From Bradyrhizobium genosp. SA-3 (GTDB taxonomy: Bacteria; Pseudomonadota; Alphaproteobacteria; Rhizobiales; Xanthobacteraceae), in NCBI RefSeq assembly GCF_004212635.1, contig NZ_PSRT01000070.1:1-46020 (forward strand): 46,020 nt of DNA. The letters are read 5' to 3'. The translations under genes and the position numbers were made by a program. Positions 17,661 through 25,360 of this stretch are shown here, one piece after another; position 1 is the stretch's first letter, and each line of letters opens with the position of its first letter. The notes under the pieces were generated by a model. The model saw only the letters and a program-made list of their open reading frames with translations, was not told the origin of the DNA and searched no databases.

Positions 17661-19049
17661 ATGGCGTTCAATGGGCTGGCTGGATTTGTCATGAGATCGA
17701 TGCTTGCGGCAACACTGATGTTTGCGGCTGCCACAGGCGCGAACGCCCAGATGACGGCGCCTCAGGCCTCCGGCACCAAGCCGAAGACGGTCCAGACCGT
17801 GCCGATCCAGCCTCCCAGGATGCAGACTCCGTCGGCCACAGTGGATGCCATGGCAAGAGCTGAGCGGCTGGCGCTCCAGTCCGACCTCGCCTGGGTCGGC
17901 CAGTATAACGGCGCCATCACCGGCGACGTCAGCGAGCGCATGGTCAACGCCATCAAGGAGTACCAGAAGGCCAAGGGCAGCAAGCCGACCGGCGTGCTCA
18001 ATCCGCAGGAGCGCGCCGCACTTGCCGAGACGGCACGAAAGAAACAGGAGAGCGTCGGCTGGAAGATCGTGACGGAGCCGACCAGCGGCGCCCGGCTCGG
18101 CATCCCCGGCAAGCTGGTTCCGCAGCAGGCGAGCGACGCCAACGGCTCGAAATGGACCTCGCCGACCGGCACGGTTCAGGTGCTGCTCAGCCGCCGCAAA
18201 GAGGCGAACCCGACCTCGGCAAAGCTCGCCGATTTGGAGAAGGAGCCGTCCGGGCGCAAGGTCGATTACACCGTGGTGAAGCCCGACTTCTTCGTGCTGT
18301 CGGGATTGCAGGGTCTGAAGAAGTTTTATGTCCGCGGCACCTTCAAAGGCGACGAGGTCCGCACCATGACGATCCTCTACGACCAGGCGACCGAGAACAC
18401 GGTCGAGCCGGTCGTGATCGCGATGTCGAGCGCGTTCAATGCATTTCCGTCGGGACCGCAAGCCGGGCCGCCGCCGCGCAAGACCGTTGAATACGGCACC
18501 GGCATCGTCGTCAGCGACGATGGTGCGATCGTCACCGACCGCCTCGTCACCGATGGCTGTCTCGCGATCACGATCGCCGGCTATGGCAGCGCCGACCGTC
18601 TCGCCGAGGACAAGGAGCACGATCTCGCGCTCCTGCACATTTACGGCGCGCGCGGCCTGAAGCCGCTCAGCCTCGTCGGCGGTACGGCAAAGACGAGTGT
18701 CGATGTCGTCGGTATCGCCGATCCGCAGAGCCAGGGCGGCGCGGCCGGCGTGTCGAGCCTCAAGTCCGCGCTGGCGCCGGTGACGAGCAGCGATTTCGCG
18801 CTGTCGCCTCCGCCGGCGGTCGGCTTCTCCGGCACCCCGGCCATCGACGCCGACGGCAAGTTCGCGGGCGTCGCGCTGCTGAAGCCGGCGATGGTCGCGG
18901 GCCCCGCGACATCAGTGCCGGCGTCACAGGCGGTGATGGTCGCCGCGGAGAGGGTGCGCGATTTCCTCAAGGCGAATGGTGTCGCGGCGAACGGCACCTC
19001 GACGGACGCAAAAGCCGCCGTCGTCCGCGTGATCTGCGTGCGGAAGTAG
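17661..19049 (+). CDS. Exported peptidoglycan-binding and degenerate trypsin-like protein
   Basis: About 462 aa. A signal peptide is clear (MRSMLAATLMFAAATGANAQ), followed by a Pro/Gln-rich linker, then a peptidoglycan-binding-1-like helical unit (QYNGAITGDVSERMVNAIKE...GVLNPQERAAL). The C-terminal half resembles an HtrA/trypsin fold: GTGIVVSDDGAIVTDRL, the DLALLHI strand, and GFSGTPAIDADGKFAGV. The usual catalytic His position (T-x-x-H) reads TDRLV and the GNSGGP serine loop is GFSGTP, so catalysis is doubtful and a binding or scaffold role is likelier. ATG 17661 has AAGGAG 15 bases upstream; ATG 17691 gives the tightest signal peptide. Not assigned to a named family. Confidence 0.82.
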   Translation: MAFNGLAGFVMRSMLAATLMFAAATGANAQMTAPQASGTKPKTVQTVPIQPPRMQTPSATVDAMARAERLALQSDLAWVGQYNGAITGDVSERMVNAIKEYQKAKGSKPTGVLNPQERAALAETARKKQESVGWKIVTEPTSGARLGIPGKLVPQQASDANGSKWTSPTGTVQVLLSRRKEANPTSAKLADLEKEPSGRKVDYTVVKPDFFVLSGLQGLKKFYVRGTFKGDEVRTMTILYDQATENTVEPVVIAMSSAFNAFPSGPQAGPPPRKTVEYGTGIVVSDDGAIVTDRLVTDGCLAITIAGYGSADRLAEDKEHDLALLHIYGARGLKPLSLVGGTAKTSVDVVGIADPQSQGGAAGVSSLKSALAPVTSSDFALSPPPAVGFSGTPAIDADGKFAGVALLKPAMVAGPATSVPASQAVMVAAERVRDFLKANGVAANGTSTDAKAAVVRVICVRK

Positions 19050-19072
19050 CGCGCTGCAAACGTCTCCATCCT

Positions 19073-19208
19073 CGTGTCCCGGACTCGCTGCAGCGCTTGC
19101 GCTGCTGCGCTGAGCCGGGACCCACGCTTCCTCAAATTCCGTCCAGATGATTTTCTGGGCCCCGGCTCTGCAGCGCATCGCTTTGCGCTGCGCTTTGTCC
19201 GGGGCACG
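19073..19208. repeat. Dispersed inverted-repeat element (CCCCGGACGCAGCGC family), copy 1
   Basis: Arms CGTGTCCCGGAC (19073-19084) and GTCCGGGGCACG (19197-19208) pair with a single G-U position. Inside are the paired GAGCCGGGACCC and GGGCCCCGGCTC segments. Related copies occur at 39880-39992 and 40752-40862. It occupies most of the 367-bp gap before the ParA-like gene; the remaining ~200 bp show no gene. Confidence 0.8.
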
Positions 19209-19416
19209 ACGGTGAAACAGTACGACTACGGATCCGGTAATGGTACGGATTCGCTGGCATTCGCTATTCCGCCATCATCGTTACCGTTGATTCGGACCTC
19301 CGCGATCCCCTTTGGATCGGGCCGGCACGTCCTGAGCGAGAAGAGCTCTGCATCGAGATCGATGCACGTTCGCGTGGCGTATTCCTGACCCAAGCATTCC
19401 AAAGGATTGATCTTCA

Positions 19417-20160
19417 ATGCACACGATCGTACTGGCTACCCAAAAGGGTGGCAGCGGCAAGAGCACGCTTGCCATTGGCCTCGCGCTCGCCGCCAAGCAG
19501 GCCGGCTTCACCGTCCGCCTGATCGAGACCGACCCGCAGGGCACCCTGTCCAGCTGGCAGCGCCGCCGCACCACGGATGATCTCGTCGTCGAGCCGATCT
19601 ATCACGCCGCCGACATCGCGCCGCGCCTGAAAATGCTGTCCGATAGCGGTCTTCAACTCGCGGTCGTCGACACCGCGGCCGGTCTCAGTGCCGCCACCAC
19701 CGCTGCGATCCGCCATTCCGATCTCTGCCTGATCCCGGCCCGCCCGAGCGTCGCCGACATCGAGGCGACCGCTTCGACGCTCAGCGTCGCGCGCGCCTGG
19801 AAGCGGCCCTTTGCCTTCGTGCTGAACCAGACGCCGATCCGCGGCCAGCGCATCGACAATGCCGCCAACACCCTCGCCGAGGAAGCCGCGCTCGATCTCG
19901 CCGAGGTGCTCGCGCGTCCGCTGATCGTGATGCGCAACGATCACCAGGACTCACTCGCGAACGGTCTCGCGGTCAGCGAATTCGCGCCGAGCGGCAAATC
20001 GGCGGACGAGATCCGCGGCCTCTGGCAGTGGATCGAGACCCGGCTCGAACTCTCCGCCACAACCCATCTGCTGACCGACCAGATGATGTCGGCTGCGGAC
20101 GGCATGCTGCATGTCACCGCCGAGCTTTCGGCGGACGAGACCAAGACACTGGCGTCCTGA
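19417..20160 (+). CDS. Orphan ParA/MinD-type P-loop ATPase
   Basis: 247-aa member of the ParA/Soj family. The deviant Walker A ATQKGGSGKSTLAIGL has the signature first lysine of this family; ETDPQGTLSSWQ is the switch I-like motif and VVDTAAGL the Walker B. No ParB, no centromere-like repeat array and no N-terminal DNA-binding domain are present, so it is not an obvious plasmid or chromosome partitioning ParA; such orphans often position protein complexes. AAAGGA lies upstream of ATG 19417. The nearest gene on the same strand is the exported protease-like gene, separated by a repeat, so it is probably transcribed alone. Confidence 0.85.
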   Translation: MHTIVLATQKGGSGKSTLAIGLALAAKQAGFTVRLIETDPQGTLSSWQRRRTTDDLVVEPIYHAADIAPRLKMLSDSGLQLAVVDTAAGLSAATTAAIRHSDLCLIPARPSVADIEATASTLSVARAWKRPFAFVLNQTPIRGQRIDNAANTLAEEAALDLAEVLARPLIVMRNDHQDSLANGLAVSEFAPSGKSADEIRGLWQWIETRLELSATTHLLTDQMMSAADGMLHVTAELSADETKTLAS

Positions 20161-20185
20161 GCGGGGCGATCGCTCGGACGGCAGC

Positions 20186-20272
20186 GGGCTCTTCACTATC
20201 CGGTTGAAGAGCCCAAGCGACGAAGCAATCCGGCCACCAGCCCGGCCGGGTTGCTTCGCTTCGCGTTTTTTT
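20186..20272 (+). terminator. Double hairpin and T-run after the ParA-like gene
   Basis: Hairpin 1 is a perfect 10-bp repeat GGGCTCTTCA / TGAAGAGCCC (20186-20214). Hairpin 2 has 15-bp arms CGAAGCAATCCGGCC / GGCCGGGTTGCTTCG (20221-20258) with one G-U pair. Seven T residues follow at 20266-20272. Together they form a credible rho-independent terminator built from repeat-like sequence. Confidence 0.65.
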
Positions 20273-20289
20273 GGGAAGCTCCATCCATC

Positions 20290-20472
20290 CGTCATTGCGA
20301 GGAGCCCTTGCGACGAAGCAATCCAGGCTATGTCCTCGGAAAGATTCTGGATTCGGGCTCTCGGCACCAGACAGCAGCCGACCTCGCTGTCGGCAGCTCC
20401 CCATCCTCCGACTCCGATCCCGTTACATCAAGCGCGGGTCCGCCATCGGCCGGTGCCAAACTCGCAATGACG
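20290..20472. repeat. Dispersed element bounded by CGTCATTGCGAG inverted repeats
   Basis: A 183-bp block delimited by CGTCATTGCGAG (20290-20301) and its exact complement CTCGCAATGACG (20461-20472). It includes the GACGAAGCAATCCAG motif seen in widespread Bradyrhizobium repeats. It lies between the convergent ParA-like and mutM genes. No gene is supported in 20161-20532. Confidence 0.8.
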
Positions 20473-20532
20473 CTTGTGGTGAACTGGTCGCCCTCGTCGG
20501 GACTCAACGCCGTTGGGCCGCTCGCCTGATCC

Positions 20533-21438
20533 TCACTTCTGACATTTCGGACACCAAAAGGTCGAACGGCCGTTCTGCGTAAACCGCTTGATCGTGCCGC
20601 CGCAGCGCGGCGTCGTGCATTTCTCGCCTTCGCGGTCGTAGACCTTGAACGAGTGCTGGAAATAGCCGAGCTCGCCCGAGGTCTGGCGGTGATCGCGCAG
20701 TGACGATCCGCCGGCCTTGATGGCGTCGTTCAGCACGGTGTGGATCGCGCCGACCAATCGCTTGGCATGATCCGTCGGCTCGCCCCCGGCAACGCCCTTG
20801 CGTTGTCCGGCCTTGGTCGACAACGTCGCGGCGATCCGGCGCGGCGACAGATGCGAGCGGTGCAGCGCCTCGCAGACATAGATGTTGCCGAGCCCCGCCA
20901 CCACGCGCTGATCGAGCAGCGCCGCCTTCAGGCTCGTGGTCTTGCCGGCGCAGGACCGCGCCAGCATCGCGGCATCGAACTCGTTGCCGAGCGGCTCGGG
21001 ACCGAGCCCGCGCAGTAGCGGCTCGTCTTCGAGCGCAGCGCGCGCGATCACTTTCATGTAACCGAAGCGGCGCGGGTCGTTGAAGACGATGTCGGCGCCC
21101 GAGGACATCCGAAACAGCACGTGGTCATGCGCTGAGTCCTTGCCGCGGAGATAGTGAAACGCGCCGGGCGCGGCATCGTTGTCCGGCTTGATGACGCGGA
21201 ACGAGCCCGACATGCCCAGATGCATCAGGAGCACGTCGCCGGAGGCGAGATCGGCCATGAGATATTTTGCGCGGCGGCCGAGCCCGGTGACGACCTGCCC
21301 CTTGAGCCGCGCCACGAAGTCCGGCTGGAACGGAAAGCGCAAATCCGGCCGCCGGGCCTCCGCGTTGAGGATTTTCGCCCCCTCCATGACGGGCTGAAGG
21401 CCGCGGCGGACAGTCTCGACTTCGGGCAATTCAGGCAT
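20533..21438 (-). CDS. mutM: Formamidopyrimidine-DNA glycosylase (Fpg/MutM)
   Basis: 301-aa bifunctional glycosylase/AP lyase that removes 8-oxoguanine and formamidopyrimidines. The mature N-terminus PELPEVETVRRGL supplies the catalytic Pro and Glu; the conserved Lys lies in GRRAKYLMADL. The helix-two-turn-helix region contains GLGNIYVCEALHRS. A C-terminal zinc finger with four cysteines (C-x4-C-x16-C-x2-C) ends in FWCPKCQK. A stretch near residues 205-220 (TKAGQRKGVAGGEPTD) is a small lineage insertion. Divergent from ubiE with an 81-bp shared upstream region. Confidence 0.97.
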   Translation of the reverse strand: MPELPEVETVRRGLQPVMEGAKILNAEARRPDLRFPFQPDFVARLKGQVVTGLGRRAKYLMADLASGDVLLMHLGMSGSFRVIKPDNDAAPGAFHYLRGKDSAHDHVLFRMSSGADIVFNDPRRFGYMKVIARAALEDEPLLRGLGPEPLGNEFDAAMLARSCAGKTTSLKAALLDQRVVAGLGNIYVCEALHRSHLSPRRIAATLSTKAGQRKGVAGGEPTDHAKRLVGAIHTVLNDAIKAGGSSLRDHRQTSGELGYFQHSFKVYDREGEKCTTPRCGGTIKRFTQNGRSTFWCPKCQK

Positions 21439-21519
21439 GGTCGGGCATTCACCTTATGAGGGCGGTGTGATAGCGCCATTGCGGCGGGCGCGCTATGGTC
21501 CGCCTCGTGGAGTAGAGTA

Positions 21520-22281
21520 ATGGATCGGCCGGGCGAAACCACGCATTTTGGCTTCAGGGACGTCCCCTTGGGGGACAAGCAGACGCTGGTGAACGATGTG
21601 TTTCACAGCGTGGCCTCGCGCTATGATTTGATGAACGACCTGATGTCCGGTGGCCTGCACCGGGTCTGGAAGGACATCATGATCAACGCGCTCGACCCGC
21701 CGAGGAGCGACCGGCCGTTCGCGCTGCTCGACGTCGCCGGCGGCACCGGTGACATCTCGTTCCGCGCCGCCAAGGCGGCAGGCTCTGGCTTCCATGCCAC
21801 CGTCTGCGACATCAACACCGACATGCTGGCCGTGGGCCGCGAGCGCGCCATGAAGCGGCATCTCGAGACCCGGGTCGATTTCGTCGAGGGCAATGCCGAA
21901 ACGCTCGCCTTCGCCGATCGCAGCTTCGATGCCTATACGATCGCTTTCGGCATCCGCAACGTGCCGCAGATCGACCTTGCGCTACGCGAGGCCTATCGCG
22001 TGCTCAAGCCCGGCAGCCGCTTCCTGTGCCTGGAATTCTCGACCGTCGAGATGCCGGGCCTTGATCGCCTTTACAATCTGTTCTCGTTCAAGGTGATCCC
22101 GCCGCTTGGCCGCATGGTCACGGGCGACGCCGAGTCCTACCAGTACCTGGTCGAGTCGATCCGCAAGTTTCCAAAGCCAGGCGTCTTCGCCGACATGATT
22201 CGCGACGCCGGCTTTTCCCGCGTCAGCTGGCAGACACTCAGCGGCGGCATCGTCGCACTGCATTCAGGCTGGCGTTTGTGA
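21520..22281 (+). CDS. ubiE: Ubiquinone/menaquinone C-methyltransferase UbiE
   Basis: 253-aa SAM-dependent methyltransferase that C-methylates the benzoquinol ring in ubiquinone synthesis. Family signatures: FHSVASRYDLMNDLMSGGLH near the N-terminus, SAM motif I LLDVAGGTGDIS, the acidic-loop CDINTDMLAVG and the IAFGIRNVPQID segment. The stop overlaps the start of ubiB (GTGA), which implies co-translation with the second ubiquinone gene. Confidence 0.97.
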   Translation: MDRPGETTHFGFRDVPLGDKQTLVNDVFHSVASRYDLMNDLMSGGLHRVWKDIMINALDPPRSDRPFALLDVAGGTGDISFRAAKAAGSGFHATVCDINTDMLAVGRERAMKRHLETRVDFVEGNAETLAFADRSFDAYTIAFGIRNVPQIDLALREAYRVLKPGSRFLCLEFSTVEMPGLDRLYNLFSFKVIPPLGRMVTGDAESYQYLVESIRKFPKPGVFADMIRDAGFSRVSWQTLSGGIVALHSGWRL

Positions 22282-23852
22282 TCTCTGCCATTAGCCACAT
22301 TGCGCGCCTGATCCGCGCCGCGTTCGTGTTCGCGCGTGAAGGCGTGTTCGGCTCGGTCGATCGGAGCCTGGTGCCGCCGCCGGGACAGCTCGCGCTGAAG
22401 CTGGCGCGGCTCGTCGAGCGGCGCGGCGTCAAGCACGGTCCGCGGATATCGCGCGCCCTCACCCGAATGGGCCCGGCCTATCTCAAGCTCGGGCAGTTCC
22501 TGGCAACGCGCCCCGATGTCGTCGGCGTCATCATGGCGCGCGACCTCGAAAGCCTCCAGGATCGCCTGCCGCCGTTTTCGCAAGCCGAAGCGGAGGCTGC
22601 GATCACGACGTCGCTGGAACGGCCCCTGACAGATGTGTTTGCGAGCTTCGGCCCGCCGGTCGCTGCCGCCTCGATCGCGCAGGTGCATCGCGGCGAGATC
22701 TTGCGCGACGGCATCCGCAAGCCGGTCGCGATCAAGGTGCTCCGGCCCAACGTCGCCGCACGTTTCCGCCGCGACCTCTCCGACTTCTTCTTTGTCGCGC
22801 ACAAGGCCGAAGCCTATTCTTCCGAGGCGCGGCGCCTGCGCCTCATCGAAGTCATCAACACCATGTCGCGCTCGGTCGCGATGGAGATGGATCTGCGGCT
22901 GGAGGCCGCCGCGCTGTCAGAGATGGCGGAGAACACGCGCGACGACCCTGACTTCCGCGTGCCGACCGTCGACTGGGATCGCACCACGCACAACGTGCTG
23001 ACGATGGAGTGGATCGACGGCATCGCGCTGAACGATCACAAGCGTCTTGCAGAGGCGCAGGTCGACCTGCCCGATCTCGGCCGCAAGGTGATCCAGAGCT
23101 TTTTGCGGCACGCGCTGCGCGACGGCTTCTTCCACGCCGACATGCATCCGGGCAATCTGTTCCTGGATGATACTGGCCGTCTCGTCGCGGTCGATTTCGG
23201 CATCATGGGCCGCCTCGGCATGAAGGAGCGGCGCTTCCTCGCCGAGATCCTGCTCGGCTTCATCACCCGCGACTACCGCCGCGTCGCCGAGGTGCATTTC
23301 GAGGCGGGCTACGTGCCCGCGCATCATTCGGTGGAGAATTTCGCGCAAGCGATCCGCGCCATCGGCGAGCCGATCCACAACCGCACCGCCGAGGAGATCT
23401 CGATGGCGCGGCTGCTGACGCTGCTGCTCGAGGTCACCGGCCTGTTCGACATGAGGACGCGGCCCGAGCTGATCCTGCTTCAAAAGACCATGGTTGTGGT
23501 AGAGGGCGTGGCGCGCGGCTTCGATCCCAAGCTCGACATCTGGAAGGTTGCCGACCCCGTGGTGCGCGAATGGATCGAGCGCAATCTCGGGCCGATCGGC
23601 CGGGTCCAGGGCGCGCTGGCGGGGACCGGAGACATCGCGCGCGTGCTGATGCGCCTGCCCGAGATCGCCGAGCGGTCGGTGAAGGTGCTGGAGCAGCTCG
23701 AGACTATGACGCGGGAGGGCATAGGGCTGTCGCCGGAGAGCATCGCGGCCATGGGCCGCAGCGAGGGCCGCAAGAACCGCTGGCGCACGGTGGCGCTCTG
23801 GATCATCGCCGCGACGTTCATCGGCATCCTGATCGCCGTTCGAAATCTATGA
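22278..23852 (+). CDS. ubiB: Ubiquinone biosynthesis ADCK-type kinase/ATPase UbiB
   Basis: 524-aa protein kinase-like ATPase needed for aerobic ubiquinone synthesis, probably acting on the Coq/Ubi complex at the membrane. The family's KxGQ motif is in AYLKLGQFLATRPD, the alanine-rich loop in PVAAASIAQVHRG, the catalytic-loop region in GFFHADMHPGNLF, and the metal-binding DFG in VAVDFGIMGRLG. A C-terminal transmembrane helix (WRTVALWIIAATFIGILIAV) anchors it. Translation starts at GTG 22278, overlapping the ubiE stop. The last bases overlap the first palindrome of the coaBC control region. Confidence 0.96.
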   Translation: MISAISHIARLIRAAFVFAREGVFGSVDRSLVPPPGQLALKLARLVERRGVKHGPRISRALTRMGPAYLKLGQFLATRPDVVGVIMARDLESLQDRLPPFSQAEAEAAITTSLERPLTDVFASFGPPVAAASIAQVHRGEILRDGIRKPVAIKVLRPNVAARFRRDLSDFFFVAHKAEAYSSEARRLRLIEVINTMSRSVAMEMDLRLEAAALSEMAENTRDDPDFRVPTVDWDRTTHNVLTMEWIDGIALNDHKRLAEAQVDLPDLGRKVIQSFLRHALRDGFFHADMHPGNLFLDDTGRLVAVDFGIMGRLGMKERRFLAEILLGFITRDYRRVAEVHFEAGYVPAHHSVENFAQAIRAIGEPIHNRTAEEISMARLLTLLLEVTGLFDMRTRPELILLQKTMVVVEGVARGFDPKLDIWKVADPVVREWIERNLGPIGRVQGALAGTGDIARVLMRLPEIAERSVKVLEQLETMTREGIGLSPESIAAMGRSEGRKNRWRTVALWIIAATFIGILIAVRNL

Positions 23853-23891
23853 TTGCACTGCAATCATACGAATGATAGCATCGCTATCATT
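23848..23891 (+). promoter_or_regulatory. Tandem 21-bp palindromes upstream of coaBC, candidate RHH operators
   Basis: Two perfect palindromes sit side by side. The first (23848-23868) is TATGATTGCA-C-TGCAATCATA. The second (23871-23891) is AATGATAGC-ATC-GCTATCATT. Their centres are 23 bp apart, about two helical turns. Four half-sites result: TGATTGCA, TGCAATCA, TGATAGCA and CGCTATCA. The last two resemble the TGCTATCA/TGATAGCA half-sites I recall for the FitA ribbon-helix-helix antitoxin. A weak promoter (TTGCAC 23853-23858, 17 bp, TAGCAT 23876-23881) lies inside them. The palindromes run from the ubiB stop to just before the coaBC Shine-Dalgarno. Confidence 0.7.
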
Positions 23892-23908
23892 CCGTGCTGG
23901 AGGGCGTC

Positions 23909-25360
23909 ATGGCAAGCCTGACCATCCGCAAGCTCGACGACGCCGTCAAAACCTATCTGCGGCTGCGCTCGGCCAAGAACCACAGGTCGGTCGAGGAAGA
24001 GGTCCGGGTCATCCTGCGGGAGCTGATCGAGGGCCGCGAGGAGCCGCTGACGCCGTTTGCGGTGCCGCCTGCGGCAGCCTCAGGTCCGGCACCCCAACGG
24101 ACCAGCGCCGTTCCCGAGGCCAGCGTCACCCTGATCATCGGCGGCGGCATCGCGGCCTACAAGTCGCTCGACCTGATCCGAAGGCTGAAGGAGCGCCGGA
24201 TCGAGGTGCGCTGCGTGCTGACCAAGGCGGCGCAGCAATTCGTCACGCCGCTGGCCGTGAGCGCGCTGTCACATGAGCGCGTCTACACCGACCTGTTCGA
24301 CCCCCAGAGCGAGTTCGATGCCGGCCATATCAGGCTCGCGCGCGACTGCGATCTGATCGTGGTGGCGCCGGCGACCGCCGACCTCCTGGCCAAGATGGCG
24401 AACGGCCATGCCGACGATCTCGCCAGCGCCATCCTGCTCGCGACCAATCGCAAGGTGCTGCTGGCGCCGGCGATGAACCCGCTGATGTGGAACAACGCGG
24501 CGACGCGCCGCAACGTCGCGCAGCTCCAGCGCGACGGCGCGGTGCTGATCGGGCCCAATTCCGGCGAGATGGCCGAGGCCGGGGAAGCCGGAACCGGCCG
24601 CATGTCCGAAGCGATCGAGATCGCCAATGTCGCCGAGCGGCTGCTGCGGCCGCCGGTGCCGCGCCCGCTCGCCGGCAAGCGCGTGCTGATCACCGCAGGT
24701 CCCACGCACGAGCCGATCGATCCGGTGCGCTACATCGCCAACCGCTCTTCCGGCAAGCAGGGCTTTGCCATTGCCGCCGCCGCGCAGGCCGCGGGCGCGG
24801 AGGTGATCCTGGTCAGCGGCCCGGTCGATCTCAGCGATCCGCAGGGCGTCACGGTGAAGCATGTGGAATCGGCGCGGCAGATGCTGGAGCAGGTGCAGGC
24901 CGCGCTTCCCGCCGACATCGCGATCTTCGCCGCCGCGGTCGCCGACTGGCGCGTCGCCAACGAGGGTGAGCAGAAGCTGAAGAAGACGTCGGCCGGCATG
25001 CCACCGCTTCAGCTGGTCGAAAACCCCGACATCCTCGCCACCATCTCCAAGCTGACCGACAAGCGGCCGCCGCTGGTGATCGGCTTTGCCGCCGAGACCG
25101 AGCATCTCATCGACAACGCCAAGTCAAAGCTCGCCCGCAAGGGCTGCGACTGGATCGTCGCCAACGACGTCTCACCCGCGACCGGCGTGATGGGCGGCGA
25201 CCGCAACACCGTGCACCTGATCAGTCGCAAGAACGGTGAGAAGAGCGGCGAGATCGCAGTTGATTCCTGGCCGGCGATGACCAAGGAACAGGTCGCCATC
25301 GAACTGGTCGCGCATGTCGCAAGGAGCGTGGCCGACAAATCCCGGGAGCCGGCATCTTGA
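23909..25360 (+). CDS. coaBC: CoaBC with an N-terminal ribbon-helix-helix domain
   Basis: 483-aa bifunctional coenzyme A enzyme: the CoaB part ligates cysteine to 4'-phosphopantothenate (CTP-dependent) and the CoaC part, an FMN flavoprotein, decarboxylates the product. Residues 1-45 are an Arc/FitA-type RHH domain (MASLTIRKLDDAVKTYL, then RSVEEEVRVILREL), joined by a Pro/Ala linker (46-71) to CoaC (from about 72: TLIIGGGIAAYKSL; PAMNPLMW near 187; GEAGTGRM near 225-232). CoaB begins near 255 (KRVLITAGPTHEP; AAAVADWR; KLKK). The Cys that E. coli CoaC has before GxxGxGRM aligns with Ala here. The start has GGAGG and lies 17 bp after tandem palindromes. It overlaps dut (TTGA). Confidence 0.95.
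   Translation: MASLTIRKLDDAVKTYLRLRSAKNHRSVEEEVRVILRELIEGREEPLTPFAVPPAAASGPAPQRTSAVPEASVTLIIGGGIAAYKSLDLIRRLKERRIEVRCVLTKAAQQFVTPLAVSALSHERVYTDLFDPQSEFDAGHIRLARDCDLIVVAPATADLLAKMANGHADDLASAILLATNRKVLLAPAMNPLMWNNAATRRNVAQLQRDGAVLIGPNSGEMAEAGEAGTGRMSEAIEIANVAERLLRPPVPRPLAGKRVLITAGPTHEPIDPVRYIANRSSGKQGFAIAAAAQAAGAEVILVSGPVDLSDPQGVTVKHVESARQMLEQVQAALPADIAIFAAAVADWRVANEGEQKLKKTSAGMPPLQLVENPDILATISKLTDKRPPLVIGFAAETEHLIDNAKSKLARKGCDWIVANDVSPATGVMGGDRNTVHLISRKNGEKSGEIAVDSWPAMTKEQVAIELVAHVARSVADKSREPAS

Noticed and set aside
20114..20582. Several short open frames over the ParA-mutM intergenic region
   Set aside because: They span a dispersed repeat element and terminator hairpins, lack ribosome-binding sites and have no recognisable domains.
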